Source of the DNA: Drosophila persimilis
Taxonomy: Eukaryota > Arthropoda > Insecta > Diptera > Drosophilidae
Length of the DNA stretch: 64,000 nt
Reading direction: 5' to 3'
Assembly: GCF_003286085.1 (NCBI RefSeq)
Contig: NW_020825346.1
Span: 992,001-1,056,000 of the forward strand
Shown here: positions 11,011 to 25,973 of the stretch, in pieces
Layout: every line of letters starts with the position of its first letter
Position numbering within the stretch: the stretch's first letter is position 1
Translations under genes and position numbers: made by a program
Notes under the pieces: model-generated
Told to the model about the DNA's origin: nothing
What the model saw: the letters and a program-made list of their open reading frames with translations, nothing else
The model's database searches: none

Positions 11011-14000
11011 ATGGTCGAGACCGTGGTCAATGTGGAGCGCACGACAACAACTACTACAAATGGCCCACCCGGCGGACCATCATCCGGCGATGGGGGCTTC
11101 TGGAGCGCCATACGGCTCAATATTGACTATTTCCGCACCCTGCCGGGCATCATCAAGATTGTGGAATTCGTAAGTATTCCGAAATCGAAGTACTCGCAAT
11201 CGTACTCGTACTCGTCAGCACATACATATATAGACAGAACAGGTAGAGCGGACACTTGCATTCAAGAGGTGTTTATCGGGCGTTCCCTTGAGCGGTAACA
11301 CCTGGATACACGTACAGTTTTATCTATGGATTTCTCAATCTTACCTTTATCGAAAGGTTTACCTTTTTATGTACAGTGAAAGCACTCTGATTCGAGAATT
11401 GAGAGCTGCTCGCTGCCATAGGGCCCACTGCAACGTGTGTACGTATGTATGTATGTGTCAGGATCTCATTAGACCTCCGTCGGATAAGATAGGAACAGAC
11501 AACAAAGCCCTGAGAAATAACAAAACTGAGCTGTAGACATGTGAGCCATGGCCCATGGCCCATGTGGTCAGTGACTGCTTTGATTTCGATAGCCCCATTC
11601 TTTACCCGTTCAAGAATTATGCAATGCCTGGGAAAGAAGAGTCTTGGATACGGCTGGAAATCGTTTCGTTTGGTTTCGCTTCGATTGAAATTTGAAATTT
11701 GAATTTTCCCACAAGCGAACACGAGACGAGCTCTGTTTTTGGGGAAATGGGAACACATAGTGCCGTGTGGGCCGGCTGCTAGCAGCTCTGATCTGACCGA
11801 TCTGCCCACAGCCAGTTGTTGGGCTATTGAACGCCAACACAACAACAGATCATGACTGTTTGTTGACTGCTGGGACTGGTACTTGGAATGCTAGTCGTAC
11901 TGGCACTGCTTGGTTAAGAGAGTGAGAGTACACCTGTACAGTGCCGCGATTGTCTCGGCCAAAGATACAATACATCAAAATCGAGTTGGTTTAGTTTTAA
12001 CCCGTTTACTTCTGTGGGTTCTGCATCGATACCATTTTGCATTCCTCATTCCTGGTTACAACTCAAAGAAAAATTGAGAAAATTGACTCAAAATTGGCCA
12101 ATTTGCTTGAGAAAGTTCCTGAACATCCAATCGAACTTGCATTATTTATAAGTATGTCACTGGAATATTGTCTTCTGCCCCGAAACCAAAGGGATACCAA
12201 AGGTACGGATAAATATGTAATGAATACCCCATTTGGGTATTTCGGATAGAGTCGGATAGATTAATGGCGGTGACAACTGTTTGAGCGTGCATATGGAATA
12301 TGAATTATTAACCAACCAGCCGTCACTCGTCGGTCGGTTTTTATAGAAAAATCAATAGGAGTTAAGGTTAATGTGGGTTTGGGGGTGGGAATGGGGGGAG
12401 GAGGTGGTGCCTGGCTGGGTGGGTTAAATTGCTGATATGATTACCATCGCAATAAGCTGTCGTTTATAAAGTGCTATTTATTGATTTTCTGCCCGAGTCC
12501 CGGGCTCTCGAACTGGCGGCAGGTACAGGCTCGGCAAAAACTCACAGATCCAATTATTCTGTAACGAAACGAACTATTATATACCTACGCATATCTGTAC
12601 ATTCGAATGGGAGATCGATGATTGCGTTACCAAACATTTGGTTTGCTTTTGTTTCAGTTTCTGTCAAATGGGATTTTTCATTTTCTTTCGACCTAACTAA
12701 TCTTATCGTCTTTTCGTAAGCCTTTCACTGATAGAACTCCGATAGTCCGCATTCATTTGTGCTCCATTTAAAGTCACCATCAAACCAGAGAGAACGACAC
12801 ATGTACATACGAACGAGTATAATTATAAGTTAGCCAGAAGTGAGTCATTTGGCTAATGGTTAATCGGCCATTACTCATATGCATTGTTATCAGGGAGACA
12901 GCGATAATGAGCCCGCCCAGTACCACCTGGTCCTACCTGGTCCCACCTGGTCCCGCCTGGCTGGCACAGATTAAGCCGCTTCGACACCTGACCGAAAACT
13001 CGGAAAATTACTCACACGACCCATGGACCCAAGCCCAGCTAGACCGAGCCCAAAACCCCAGAACTCTTCCACGAACTCAAGCCCATATATCAGTGGCTAT
13101 ACCAATAAATATCTATGTACATATTGTATTGGTATTGTAGATAAGATTGCTGTCCAAACCATTAGCATTTCGGACCCATCCATCCGCCATACCCATCCCC
13201 ATCCCACATACCCATCCACCATACCCATCCCCATGCACTTGCACTCGTACCATATACATACATATCTAAGTAATTTAAGAGTATGTTCCTTCATATTCCA
13301 CATATGTATATATCTTTGACGTATGCTTATTTTGCTGAGCACCCCAGAGGAAATCGTGCAAAGGCACGATTTATTATTAATATTTAGTGTATTTTTGTTT
13401 ATATTCTTAATAATAATAGACATTACGTAAGATATATTTTGGAAGCTGTGGGTCTATATGCCACAACATTGTTGTAGTACGATTTTATAGCCATTGTTGT
13501 TTTTGTTTTTGTTTCATTTGAATGTTCTCTCCACCAAAAGCGGAAATCATGACACACATTTGGTGTCACATTTGTACTACAAGATGCTCGGATCGGGGGG
13601 GAGCAGAGAGGAACAGGTCGGGTCTCGACGTCTTAGACGGTTGTTTCGTTTTGGCTTGGGGCTAGGGAATGGTGACAGATCGTCAAAGCATTCCGACCAA
13701 GGCATATATGGTGTAAAGAAACGGTTACTTTTATGTATCTCCAAGTGGGACTTTCCCAAAGAATTTACTCTTCTGTTCGTAGCTGAAAGAGCGCCGCTTT
13801 CCTGCATCCACCGCATTCCACTGACCCCTGGAAGGTAGTTACACAGACAACAAGCTACAAACTCGTACTTTATGCCGATTTGTATACAAACATGTACATA
13901 ATATTTGTTAAGCAATTGTCGGTGACTAAGTGCACGAAGCTCTGACTGAAATGAGCTCATCTTTCAAGATCTGTTGAGTGCACTGAGTTCACAGATGTCC

Positions 14001-16039
14001 ACATCATTATCCTGTGTGTATCGACTATTGCGATGGCGATTTGTGCGGCTTCTTTACCCATCCGCTGAACCGCTGAACCGCTGAACCGACGCTCTGACAG
14101 AGGCGAAGGCGAAGGCGGAGGCCAAGAACTAGATTCATTTCAGTGGCGTCTCATGTCATTGATCAGGCCCAAACACACGTAATGGCAAACGATGAGCAAA
14201 CCATTGCTTGACGATCGGCATAGCTGGCACTGCTGTTTCATGCTTCACAAAGCAAATTGCCCATTACTTTTGCCCTGAGCAGGGGAACAACCCACCCGAT
14301 CACTCACCCACTAAGTGCACACATATCTACAATTATGTCCAGCACAACTTGGATCGCAGGCTATAAGAAATAAGCAGGCGGTAGCTGCTCTTCTTCCCTT
14401 GACTGTGGGTCTGTGGACCTGTGGAATCTGTGTGTGTTGAAGCATTACGCTTTTATATATATCACACATCTATGTATATGTATATGTATATACCACTGGG
14501 TACACATCTACATATATTATATCTATGTCCACATAGTATGTTTGTATCTATAGATCTATAGCTATGCAAATGTATACTTGTCGCTCGTTAAATATACAGC
14601 ACGCCCAAAGCTGCACATAAATTATGTTTTAAAAGAAATCAAATTTAAATACTTTCCGGCTAGATTTTCAGATTTCTTTCACCACGTGACGCAGTGCCAG
14701 CGGAAAAACTAAGAAAAACAGGGCCCCCACCTTTCCTCTCCCCATCATTTGCCATAATATAGCGATCAGACTCAATCAGAATTATCTCTAAAGAAAGTCG
14801 GTTTCGGAACTATACTTGTAGGCATATCGTAGATACTATACCCTATCTACTACTCGGTAAGGGTAACAATCGCAAAGACAACAAACTATCTGGATCTGTG
14901 AAAATTGGTTGTTTCTGGCGATGTTTCTGTTTTGTTTGCAATCAAAATATCTACAAATCGCTGATGTTTCCATCAACCTTTGATTTCCCCGCAATGCGCC
15001 GCGCATCTGCTCTGCTCTGCTTCTGTCTCTGTCTCTGTTGGTTAATGTTTTTGGCCAGATAGTACCACTCGCAAAGACAAGGCACAAGCAAAAGCAACAG
15101 CGACACAAACAACAGGCAGCCAGCAGACGCTTTTGGCCCGGCCCCGGCAAACAAGCAAACTTTCAGCTTTCACTTTTTACCCGCCTTTTGTTTTAGCCAA
15201 AAGCAGCAGCAGTACACACACACAATGGCAAAGCGACTGCGCACCTGCTTGTCGCCAAATGTTTATTGCTTTATAATTGCCCCAAAAACGAGTGGAGGGG
15301 CAAGGGCAAAGGCAAGGGCAACGGCAAAGGCAAATTGTGGTGTGTGGTTCTGTCATCGGTGACCGTGTCATTGGTGCATCGTCAGTGGAAACTCTTCTGT
15401 GTACCATTTTGAAGCGAGTATCAGCATTCAGCTGCTGCCGAAGACTGCCCCTGCTTAAAGCTTTGCATACCCTTCCCTCGGCGATCGTCCGTTCGAAATT
15501 TGTGCTCAATTAAGGGTGACATCACTCCACTCCAGTCAATTGGAGATCATGATCATCGTACCATTTATGAATGTTCTCTCATTGTTTCCAACCCACTTTC
15601 AGGTGCTGGGCATTATTTGCATGGCCCTGGCCGCCCCGCCACTAAACTCGGCCACCTCGTTCTTTATGTTCGTGATCGTCATCTCGTTCATCATCACGAT
15701 CCTGCTGATCGCCGCCTACTTCCTGGGCATACGCGAGGCCCTCAATGTGGCCGTCAACTGGATATTCTCGGTGAGTAGCCGCCAGCCATCGCCGAATTGT
15801 AGCACAAACTTATACCGAATACAAATCATTTCATCCCGCAGGAGCTGATCACCACCGCTGTGCTGACGCTGCTGTACTTCATTGGCTTCATTGTTCAGCT
15901 GGCCAGATGGTCGGAGTCCGCGGACAAGGGCAGCGGCTCCAACACGGCCGCCGGCGTCTTTGGGCTGTTCAACTTCTTGGCCTATGCGGCGGGCACGTAC
16001 TTCCTGTTCCTCGCCCACAGATCGGGAGCTACCCATTAG
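11011..16039 (+). CDS. Four-transmembrane MARVEL-domain protein
   Basis: Exons are 11011-11169, 15603-15770 and 15842-16039 (TAG), giving 174 aa. The introns are 4433 and 71 nt, both phase 0. The N-terminal 30 residues are polar with a Thr run, followed by FWSAIRLNIDYFRTLPG. Four hydrophobic segments come next, at about residues 44-66, 71-95, 109-131 and 145-168. This is the MARVEL/CKLF-like topology of proteins found in vesicle and cell-junction membranes. The D. melanogaster counterpart is probably CG15211, but I am not sure enough to give that as the symbol, and its function is not established as far as I know. The long first intron probably carries regulatory sequence. Confidence 0.9.
11170..15602 (+). 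other. 4.4 kb first intron of the MARVEL gene
   Basis: The donor GTAAGT is at 11170 and the acceptor TTTCAG ends at 15602. The intron is AT-rich with repeats of TATGTA type around 14450-14560. No exon was recognised on either strand. CAGTGAAAGC preceded by TA occurs at 11374, part of a small repeat set described in the findings. Confidence 0.7.
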
Positions 16040-16554
16040 TCTGGACGGAGCTGGAGCTGGAGCTGGAACTGAAACTGGAACTGGGAGCACCCGCAGGAAG
16101 GAAGGGAAGGATGGGCCGCATGGATCTAGCTCGAGATCTGGAGAGCTCTGGATCTAGATCTAGCGTAGAATAATTATTAATTGTTAACAGAATAAGTGCA
16201 GTTTCTTCAATCCAAACTTTGCTCTCCATCTGTTTGTTTTTTTGTGAATGTATTCTTGTTTTTTTTTTACGTTGTTGTTAATTTACTCGTACATACATGT
16301 ATGTGAGGAGGACAGACAGGGCGGCCGCATTCAAATCGAATGGCATCCATGGGTAGGGGATCGGGATGAGCCCTTAGCACCCGCCCCATTTGTTTGTGGT
16401 GTTATTTTAATGATTATCTTTAACGCTGATGCTAACATTTAGTTGAAACCCAAGCAAACACACACACACACACACACACATTTACTAAACTAGACATAAA
16501 CACACACATACACACAAAGAAACAATAGCGCAAAGAATTAATAAGTTCAATAAA
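16040..16554 (+). other. 3'UTR of the MARVEL gene, AATAAA at 16549-16554
   Basis: The sequence after the TAG includes two (CA)n runs near 16460 and 16500. It ends at the first canonical AATAAA on this strand. Confidence 0.5.
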
Positions 16555-17249
16555 TTATTTGTCTTTTTTGTCGAAAAAAAAAGGAAAAAAAGAACGACTA
16601 TTGACCTTCTCCTCGGTGCAGATTCCTCTACTTTGTGATCATCGTTGCTCTGGTCTTGGACCGTTCCTTCTGTATTCTGCTACTACCTTTGCCCACTGCT
16701 CTTTTTATTCACCCTCTAGGTCTTCTAATATTCTCCTCCTATTTTATATCATCCTATTCCAATTCCATGTCACAATCATACCTTTGCCTGAGAGATCTCA
16801 GTAAGCTTTTGTAGATTATGTTAAATGAAGCAGGAAACATCATAACAGTCTACTTTGTGGGTAGGGGATATGGAAAAGAAGACCCATTAAATCCTAAAAA
16901 TACAGTGATATGACCAACATAATCCTAAACCTACTGGTCCAACATATTCCCCTTCAGCATATTCGTTTTCCACTGGCTTTTTTTTACAGACTTAGTCGAT
17001 CTCTGAACCATTAATTGATGCCAGATTAATATACAGCAGGAAACACATTCAGCGTAAGTCGACTTATATTTCTTTATAATTTACAATCTAAATGGATTTT
17101 TGGGAATCGATTGGAATGGTTGTGGGTTGTGCTGGAGACAGCCGCTGTTGGGCGAGTCCCTGTAAGGCATCCTCTCTACTGCCGGGAGGATGATATTATG
17201 CCACTGTGTGGCTATTTCTTGATTCGAGATAAACGTCTGCTGGTTGCGT
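16555..17249. other. Convergent spacer between the MARVEL gene and Ant2
   Basis: No gene seen. The part nearest 17249 should be Ant2 3'UTR on the minus strand. I could not choose its poly(A) signal with confidence. Confidence 0.5.
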
Positions 17250-18550
<1,301 letters not shown>

Positions 18551-20168
18551 TTTGGTTTTCTAAATTTGCTTGCTTCTCGATCGAAATTCAGATTCAGTTT
18601 TGCACGAAATGTGGTTGTGTTTTGTGGCGAAAAGGTGTATAATTTGTTAATAATTTTGATTTAATACCGAAAAACGAAATTTTGCCGAAACGTAGTCTGA
18701 TTCAGATTACAGGATCTTTCTCCTAAAACTCAATTGAAATGTATGGATTGTAAAAAGCCAACGTTGATTTTCGTTGAGGTTGGAACCCAAAAAATGAAAA
18801 TACGAAAAACCAAGCATTCAGCGGCCAAATCCCGCATCGAAGGCGACAAAAATACGGCCCATTTAGTAGATCCCGAAAACGACAAAAGTCGGGTATTCCG
18901 ACTAAATAAATAAATAAATAAATAAATGTTTAAATTTCAATTTGGAAATGACGCGCAGCACAAGGTATGGCCACACTGTCCATTCGACTTCCGTTGGCCA
19001 AGAGATGGTCACACCGCAAATAAAAGTCAAGATCAAATAATTGAATCATTAATTTAATCAAAAATTTCGGTTACTTGTGTCAGTCTGGATCAATCAAGTA
19101 AAGGTTCAATTTATGGTCTTATCGCAGGAAGAGAGAAGAGAATGCTAATATTCCAAAAAATCGACTGGTTCTGCGCGGGAATGGAAAGTACTTTTTACCC
19201 TAAAATGCGCTTACACGGACGACAGCTGCCAGATGCAGTCAATCGGATAGTCTAGGTTTAAATGTTTTTGAATCAGCCCAAGAATGGAAAAACAATCGCT
19301 TATGAGCAAGTCTCAGTTGCACTCGTCGTGCATTTTGTTTTTGCATTCTCAGGCCCGAGGAACGCTCGGACAGAGGTCTTGCCGAAGAGTAACTCTCTGA
19401 GCAAGAGAGCAGGCCATCGGAGTGGCCCTCACTTAGTGACGAAAGAAAAACACATCCAACATTCTATTTTTATCAATTTTTATATATTTTATAAACCAAC
19501 CGAAGTTGAGTTTGTTGTTTGTTGCTGGGTAGCAGGAGGCTAAAGAATCAACTAGGGGTGTTCGGTTCGATTCTTGGTATGGCGCCCTCGCTATTGCCAA
19601 CATTCTGGTTTGCGGCTGGAGAGATGGCGGCTGGGTCGGCAAACACGATTCACGTATACACGACCGATGCAGGACACAGGATACAAGATACAAGATACAC
19701 TATAACCTAACCCAAAAACTTAACACAATACTATTCAATATCGTCGCTAATTGATTCGTTCGTCAGTCCACACAGATGGCTGCGGGCGTTTCTCGTGTGC
19801 TGTACCCCAGCCTCTTCTCCGCCAATGTTGTTGCTGCTGCTGCTTTTGTTGTTGCTGATGTTGTTGTTGTTGTTGGTGTTCTATTGATTCCGGCCATCGT
19901 TCAATTATCAATTATTATCCCAGTTATTCTATATCATATAATTTCGTAATTATATTTTGGGGGTACGGGGGTGGCGAGGGTCAGGAAGGAAAAGGGTTAT
20001 TGCTTGCCGTTGTTCTGGATAGGTGTTGTTTAGCAGATCAAACTCTGTTCTCTTCTCTGTTCACTTTATCTAATATAATTAGCTGGTAGTGTTTTGTTTG
20101 TTGTTGTTGTTTTGTTTGTATGTTGTTGTTTGTTGTATTTTGTTGGTTGAATAATTTAATAATTTAAT
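18551..20168 (-). other. Spacer between Ant2 and sesB with sesB 3'UTR and Ant2 upstream region
   Basis: An (AAAT)n run lies at about 18902-18927. T/G-rich sequence at 19830-20150 directly follows the sesB stop codon and is probably its 3'UTR. No third carrier gene or pseudogene was found. Confidence 0.6.
18968..19016 (+). promoter_or_regulatory. Two near-matches to core promoter Motif 1 (M1BP site)
   Basis: TGGCCACACTG (18968-18978) and TGGTCACACCG (19006-19016) each differ by one base from YGGTCACACTR. They lie about 420-470 nt upstream of the Ant2 start codon, in the orientation opposite to the gene. They could mark an Ant2 promoter separate from sesB. Confidence 0.45.
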
Positions 20169-21227
20169 TTACAAGACCTTCTTGATCTCATCGTACAACA
20201 CAAGCACGAAAGCACCGCCAGTGCCTCTGAGAACGTTGGAGAAGGCGCCCTTGAAGAAGGCGCCACTGCCTTCTTGCTTGGCAATGGTGGCCCAGCAGTG
20301 CAGTGTGTTCTTGTAGATGATCTCGGTGGCCTTGCGACCAGACTGCATCATCATGCGACGACGCACGGTATCGAATGGATAGGACACAATACCAGCGACG
20401 GTTGTCACAGCCTGAGCGATGGCCCAGCTGATGTAGATGGGGGTGTTCTTGGGGTCGGGCAACATACCGCGAGCGGTATCGTAGAAGCCGAAGTAGGCAG
20501 CACGGTAGATGATGATACCCTGCACGGACACACCGAAGCCGCGGTACAAGCCAACGAGGCCGTCACTCTTGAAGATCTTGGTCAAGCAGTTGCCCAGACC
20601 GGTGAATTCACGCTGGCCACCCTTGCCAGTGTCAGCAGCCAAGCTGTGTGTCGGAACGGAAACATTTGTTAATATCAAATACCATTATATTCCATATATA
20701 TATGGCACTTACCGAGTACGGGCAAAGTCCAAGGGGTAGACGAAGCACAGAGAGGTGGCACCAGCAGCACCGCCGGAGGCCAAGTTACCCATGAAGTAAC
20801 GCCAGAACTGGGTGTTCTTGTCAACACCACCCAGGAAGACCTATGCGCGGGGAATGGCGCAATGGCGGAATGGGTGTTAGGAACTGCAACTCCATCGCCT
20901 CAATGGTCATCGTATGTTATGTTTGCTTACCTGCTTGTACTTGTCCTTGAAGGCAAAGTTCAGGGCCTGGGTTGGGAAGTATCTGATGACATTGGCCAAG
21001 TTACCACGCCAGAACGAGCTAAAACCCTGTTCCTTTGGAATGCGGATAAAGCAATCAACCATACCCTTGTATTGCTTATCGGGGCTGATTTGTTTCGAGA
21101 TGTGCTGAACCTGCAGAAGCAGCTTCACACGCTCGATGGGGGCGACGGCAGTCTTTGAGACAGCTGCGGAGATGCCTCCGGCAGCGAAGTCCTTGACGAA
21201 TCCAATAGCATCGAAATCCTTGCCCAT
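20169..21227 (-). CDS. sesB: ADP/ATP translocase, main copy (stress-sensitive B)
   Basis: This mitochondrial ADP/ATP exchanger has minus-strand exons 21227-20931, 20840-20713 and 20643-20169 (TAA), giving 299 aa, the usual ANT length. Carrier signatures PIERVK, PLDFAR and PFDTVR are present, and RRRMMM falls at residues 236-241. The start MGKDFD follows a splice acceptor at 21233-21232 by four bases, so the leader is spliced. A longer N-terminal isoform known in other flies would need an upstream coding exon, which I did not identify. In flies the sesB and Ant2 transcripts are reported to share upstream leader sequence. That is consistent with the acceptor-like sites here but is not shown by them. 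Confidence 0.97.
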
Positions 21228-22350
21228 TTTGCTGTAATACACACATTTCAAGTTTGCCCGCGAGCAATCATTAGTTTCGTTCGACTCTCAGTCTCTCTCC
21301 AAGTCGGCACAATTTTCCGTATCTCCATCCATGCGCCCGATATATGTATGTATGTTCTTGATATGCCAGATGAAGCCTCTCCCCAGGAAGCGTTGCATAA
21401 TGCGGTATGGGTATGGTATGCGTGCGAGATGCGGGTGGGTATGGCGCGTATTATATATTGTCACAATTCACTTAATTACACAGATGCCAAAGCCACAACA
21501 ACAAATTATCCCAAAAGCCAAAATAAATTTTGATACAAATTTTTGCGAGATGAGAACATGCACTTTTTTTCTTTTTCTTTTTTTTTTTTAACACAAAATA
21601 TTATCACCTTTGTACCACAATAGTTTAATATATATATTCCAATTCCAATACAAATAAAGATATCACTTATGTAGCACTATACAAATATACATTTCCAATG
21701 AAAAAAGGAAAATGGGGAAAAAACAAACACTTGCAACAAACGCGAAAATGATCAATGATAATGATAATACATACGATAAAATTTAGACCACAAGCCAATA
21801 AATATTTTAGGTAAATGAATGAATCAAAAATGTCAAAACACCAAACAAATACAAAATATACACAATTAGCAATAAACTATGGACTTAAGATTAATAAATA
21901 TGTTAGTGGTGCCATTTTTGAAATGGTTACTAGGGTTATTAGTGATATGGGTTTGCTACGAGTAAATATATGATGCTTGTTTTGCAGAGATTTGACTCAA
22001 GGATGGGTTGTGGTTAGGTTGTGGTTTATGCCACCCGGTGCTACCGCTGTTTATTCGAATCATTCACAATCGTTGCACGTGGTTTCAATTGATGCAAATC
22101 ACAATTAAGCTCGCTCTCCAGCCGCTACCAGCTCTAACCAGTTACAGTTAGAGCTTTGATTCTCCGTTTCAGAGAAAAACTGTTACGTGGCAGACATTAT
22201 ATCTTTTTTGTAAATAAAATATCTACAGCCGTACGTAGCGATCTAAGATTCGATGGGCACATAGTAGTGTTCTATTTTGCAGTTGCTTTTTTTTGGCAAT
22301 GTTTGGATTGCATAATTATAAGACGAAAAGTTCATGGGTGTGTAGGTGCT

Positions 22351-22391
<41 letters not shown>

Positions 22392-25300
22392 ATATGTATG
22401 CACAGTTTTTGGCATTGAAGCGCTTCTGTGTTTCTGTTTCTCTTTGATAAATTTAGAATTTCAAGTGTAATAAGAGGAAGAGAAGGCAGCTGACGGCAGT
22501 GGGAGAGAGGCAGAGCGCGAGCAATTTTATTTGGTTTTAGCTAAATTAAATTAGCATAGTCTAGTCTCATGGACGAAAGCCAGATGATGGACTTATGTAA
22601 CACCTTTGAAAGAGAACACACGAGCACGCTCATGCTCTTGACATTTCGCCTCCTCTCTTCGGGACAGCAAACAACTGTAAAAACCGCGTTGCCTTGTGTT
22701 ATCTAATCGGTTTTGACATTCGAAGAGAGAACACGGCACAGCAGAAGAGCAGAGCTTTTGCTGTCAAGTTCAAAGAGGGGCTCTCTTTGCCCGCCCAAGC
22801 ACACACGCGCACTCGTGATGTAATAGTTTCAGCTGGAAAAATTTGGAAAACTGGTCAAAAGAGAAGTGTGCTGAATGCTTGGCACGTGCAAATCTAAAGC
22901 TGGCTAGTATTAGCTAGTAAAGGGTTTTGGGCCATGGTTAATCCTTTCTTGTTAATTACATAATTGCGCACCAGACACCAGTAAAAAAAAAAAACTAGAA
23001 CACAATAGCTTTCAAACGGTTTATGTAACCGCAGGGAAAATTCTTTGTTGGAGAGTAGAAAAAGAAAGGCACACACGCGTTTCGATTGCTCTTGATTTGA
23101 TTCGTTGCTATTCGCATTTGTATTATTATTATTATTATTATTATTATTTAGTTAATTGCAGTTCCATTTGCTTTTGCATTTGCAGTTGCTATACGTACAA
23201 TTTGTTTGTTTTATATCACAGCACAAAAAAAATATGATTAATCCTTATTCCTTCGAAATCAAAGGGGTCTTCTGCACCGGACGGCAACTGAATTGCTTGT
23301 GACAGAAAGGTACGTCTCTGCCAGCCAGCAAGCCTGCGCTGCTGCCCCCAGCACGGCGGAGCAGAGGCCGACGACGCCAGCAGAGCGCCATCAAGTTCAA
23401 CGCGATAGGCGGTGCGCCCGCTCTTGCTCCCACTCGGGCTGCCAGCCGAGGCCACAACAAGCTACATTTATATAGGGTGAGGCACTCTCTCTGACAACTA
23501 CTTTCTCTCTCTCGTGTGCAGAACGACGCAAACGAAGCCGAAAATGGGGTACATTCGAAAGAGAGCTTTCTGGCAAGGGTTCACCTTATTTCAAGTACCT
23601 TGGGCAGCAACAGTTGACAGTTGGTTTGTGAGCGAGAGAGCCAGAGAGCCAGAGAGAGAGTGAGTTAGCCGTGCTCGTGCCCCCACACCCCAAGCTCAGT
23701 TGGCAACAACTTTAGCACGTGTGCTCTCACAGATATAAAAGAAAAAGAGAGAAAACGGGATCGTTGTCGCCGCCTTATCAGTCTCCGTCACCATAAAGAA
23801 TTCAATGCCATGTTGCATAACGGCACCTCCCATTCATGTTGGGGCTAAATGGAACCAAGGAAGTGTCAAGAGCACTTTCTTTTTAGGCCATCTTCTTGAC
23901 CGAATGCACATGTACAGATGCTCGTACATATATGGCCAATTGTTTTTCATTTACCCCTTTCGAGGTTTTTGTGCTTTTTCTTTAGCAAAATGCTTGCCAA
24001 AACCAAAAACCAAAAAAAAAAAAAAAAAAAAGCCAGAGAGACAGTTGGCAACGCGCCGAGCTGAAAGCGTCGACGCCCGCGTCAGCTGCGACGTAGCATG
24101 TGACTAGGCTCTCTCTGTTTGCCGTTTGCCATCTCCCTCACTCGCTCATTCTTCTATCGTCTGTCTGTTTCCCGTCTCCCTCTCTCGATCAGACGGAACA
24201 AAAGTGCGTGAAGCGATTAGATAAACAGCACCACTAAATACAGTTATTTATATAAGCCGGCCCAGCAATACTTTCAAGGTCTCCCCTCCTCTTATCGTAG
24301 ACATTACATAAAAAAAAGAGGCCGTCACAAGCAACAAAAAAAGTACATTTGGCGATTTGCCCACCGTAAAGTGCAACGGAGTTTGAATTGTATCTAGGGG
24401 CCAAGTTTACGCAGTCTCAGATGTATGAATCAGTTGCCGCTGCAGTTTCTGCGTTGATCTGCAGAAATATCCCCTTAGTCAGACGCGAGCTCGGATATCA
24501 CTCCCAGTCTAAACACAAACGAGCCGAGGTTGCAAATTTATTCGTTGAAGGGAATTGGATAACAGAATTATCAAGAAATTGAGATGATGTGTCAGCATAT
24601 ACGGGTGGGATGGTATCCTCTTCTAATAAACATTCGAAATGAAGCGGCATGTGTTTGAGAAATGGCGTCAACGGTACGCACAAAGGAAATGGCGCAAAAC
24701 GAAGAATATACTGAAAGGGCCTCATATACTTAAAAATTACACATTCTTGACGTCACAAGAGAGAGAAAGACAGCTAGTCCCAAGAGAAACCGGTTCTTTT
24801 CGGTGAAAATTTGCAAGAGAACTTTGTACGTTTTGACAATTTCTTTTCCCGAAGAAAGCGGGTCAAAGAAGAAGGGAAAGAAATCACAAGCGACAAAAGC
24901 AACACAGTTACATGTTCTTTTACAAATACAGAAGCACAGTCACACACACATACTTATTCGTCTGCACGCGCAAGGCATTAGCGAGCACAAGAGTGAGCGA
25001 GATAGAGCTATAAGCACATGGAATTCATATGCGGCTCTGGTGTGTCTGGGAGCGAGGGCAATGGAAAAAGCTATTTCCAACACTTTTAAGACAATAAAAT
25101 ATGCATATGGGGGCATTTTCACCTCAATTAGTTTGAAAAGCATTAAATTTTTCATCTACAAGGCTCGATAGGCACACACACATCTATAGGTCGCCGCGAG
25201 CGCAAGTGTGTGTTTGCCGCCGCACTGCCAACTCACCGAAATTGCATAAGTTGGCAGTTCCAGCGTGGTTGCAAAAAAAAAAAAAAAAAACTAAAACCAA

Positions 25301-25840
25301 ATGTATGAAAAAATTATTCAGCGTGGCTGGAATACTTCTGAATTATGGTAATTGAACTGGAGATCAACTTCGCATTATTCCAAGACATATTTTACTTAAT
25401 CTTTCAATCAGCGTGGCGGGCCTCACAACTTTTCAGCGCTGCCGCAAAATTTGCAATTTTTATTTTATGGTTATATAAGCACCGTTTTGCGGCATTTTCA
25501 ATGGCATGGAGACTTCTTTCATGCAGCAAACATAATTTACTCAATATAGTATACATATGTAAAAATTAACTGAACCAACACCAACACAATAAAAAAAAAG
25601 AATTAGCACAATTACATAACTAGAAAATGTAGCGCAAGGTGAAGTGAAAAAAATCAATGGCGGTATGATAGTTCTTTTCGGGACAACAGGCACTGTCCCT
25701 ACTTCTCTTCTGTTCTTTTCTGCCAGTTTATAGCGTTTCAATGTGATAATATAGAAAATAGCACAATACCTTTAGTTGATCAACTTCTTACAAAAGTCAC
25801 AGAATAAAAACTTCTTTTGCAGAATCAGACTCCCACTAGG
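21228..25840 (-). other. Upstream region of sesB (leader intron and promoter), no coding gene recognised
   Basis: The stretch holds AT-rich sequence, a (GA)n tract at about 22350-22390, a (TTA)n run at 23120-23148, and homopolymer A tracts at 24014-24031 and 25275-25292. A GC-richer island lies at about 23250-23460, directly downstream of a minus-strand TATA-like box. Open frames in the island resemble nothing I know, and it is more likely leader sequence. Confidence 0.5.
23467..23483 (-). promoter_or_regulatory. TATA-like box with GCCTCACCC flank, candidate sesB promoter
   Basis: On the minus strand GCCTCACCC runs straight into TATATAAA, about 2.2 kb upstream of the sesB start codon. The same flank precedes a TATA-like box upstream of Gs2 (63157-63173). 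A start site would be expected about 30 nt downstream, near 23443. Confidence 0.4.
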
Positions 25841-25890
25841 CGATGCCGCGTGCTCACTTGAACGAAAAATCGTGAAGTGGTGGTCAGTGT

Positions 25891-25973
25891 GACTATAACG
25901 GCTGACCCTAAGAAATATACCGAAATATACCGCCTCATTTTCAAAATATACCGTAAATATACGAACTTAGCCC
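25891..25973. promoter_or_regulatory. Motif 6-type module (AAATATACCG repeats), first copy
   Basis: GACCCTAAGAAATATACCG is followed by a second ATATACCG and by CAAAATATACCGTAAATATA. In reverse complement these match KTYRGTATWTTT, the fly core promoter Motif 6. It lies about 850 nt upstream of peng, and its target is unknown. Confidence 0.5.

Noticed and set aside
23216-23475. GC-richer open frames on both strands of 23216-23475 as a novel gene
   Set aside because: No recognisable domain, frames of similar length on both strands, and a TATA-like box next to it. Leader sequence of sesB is the simpler reading.
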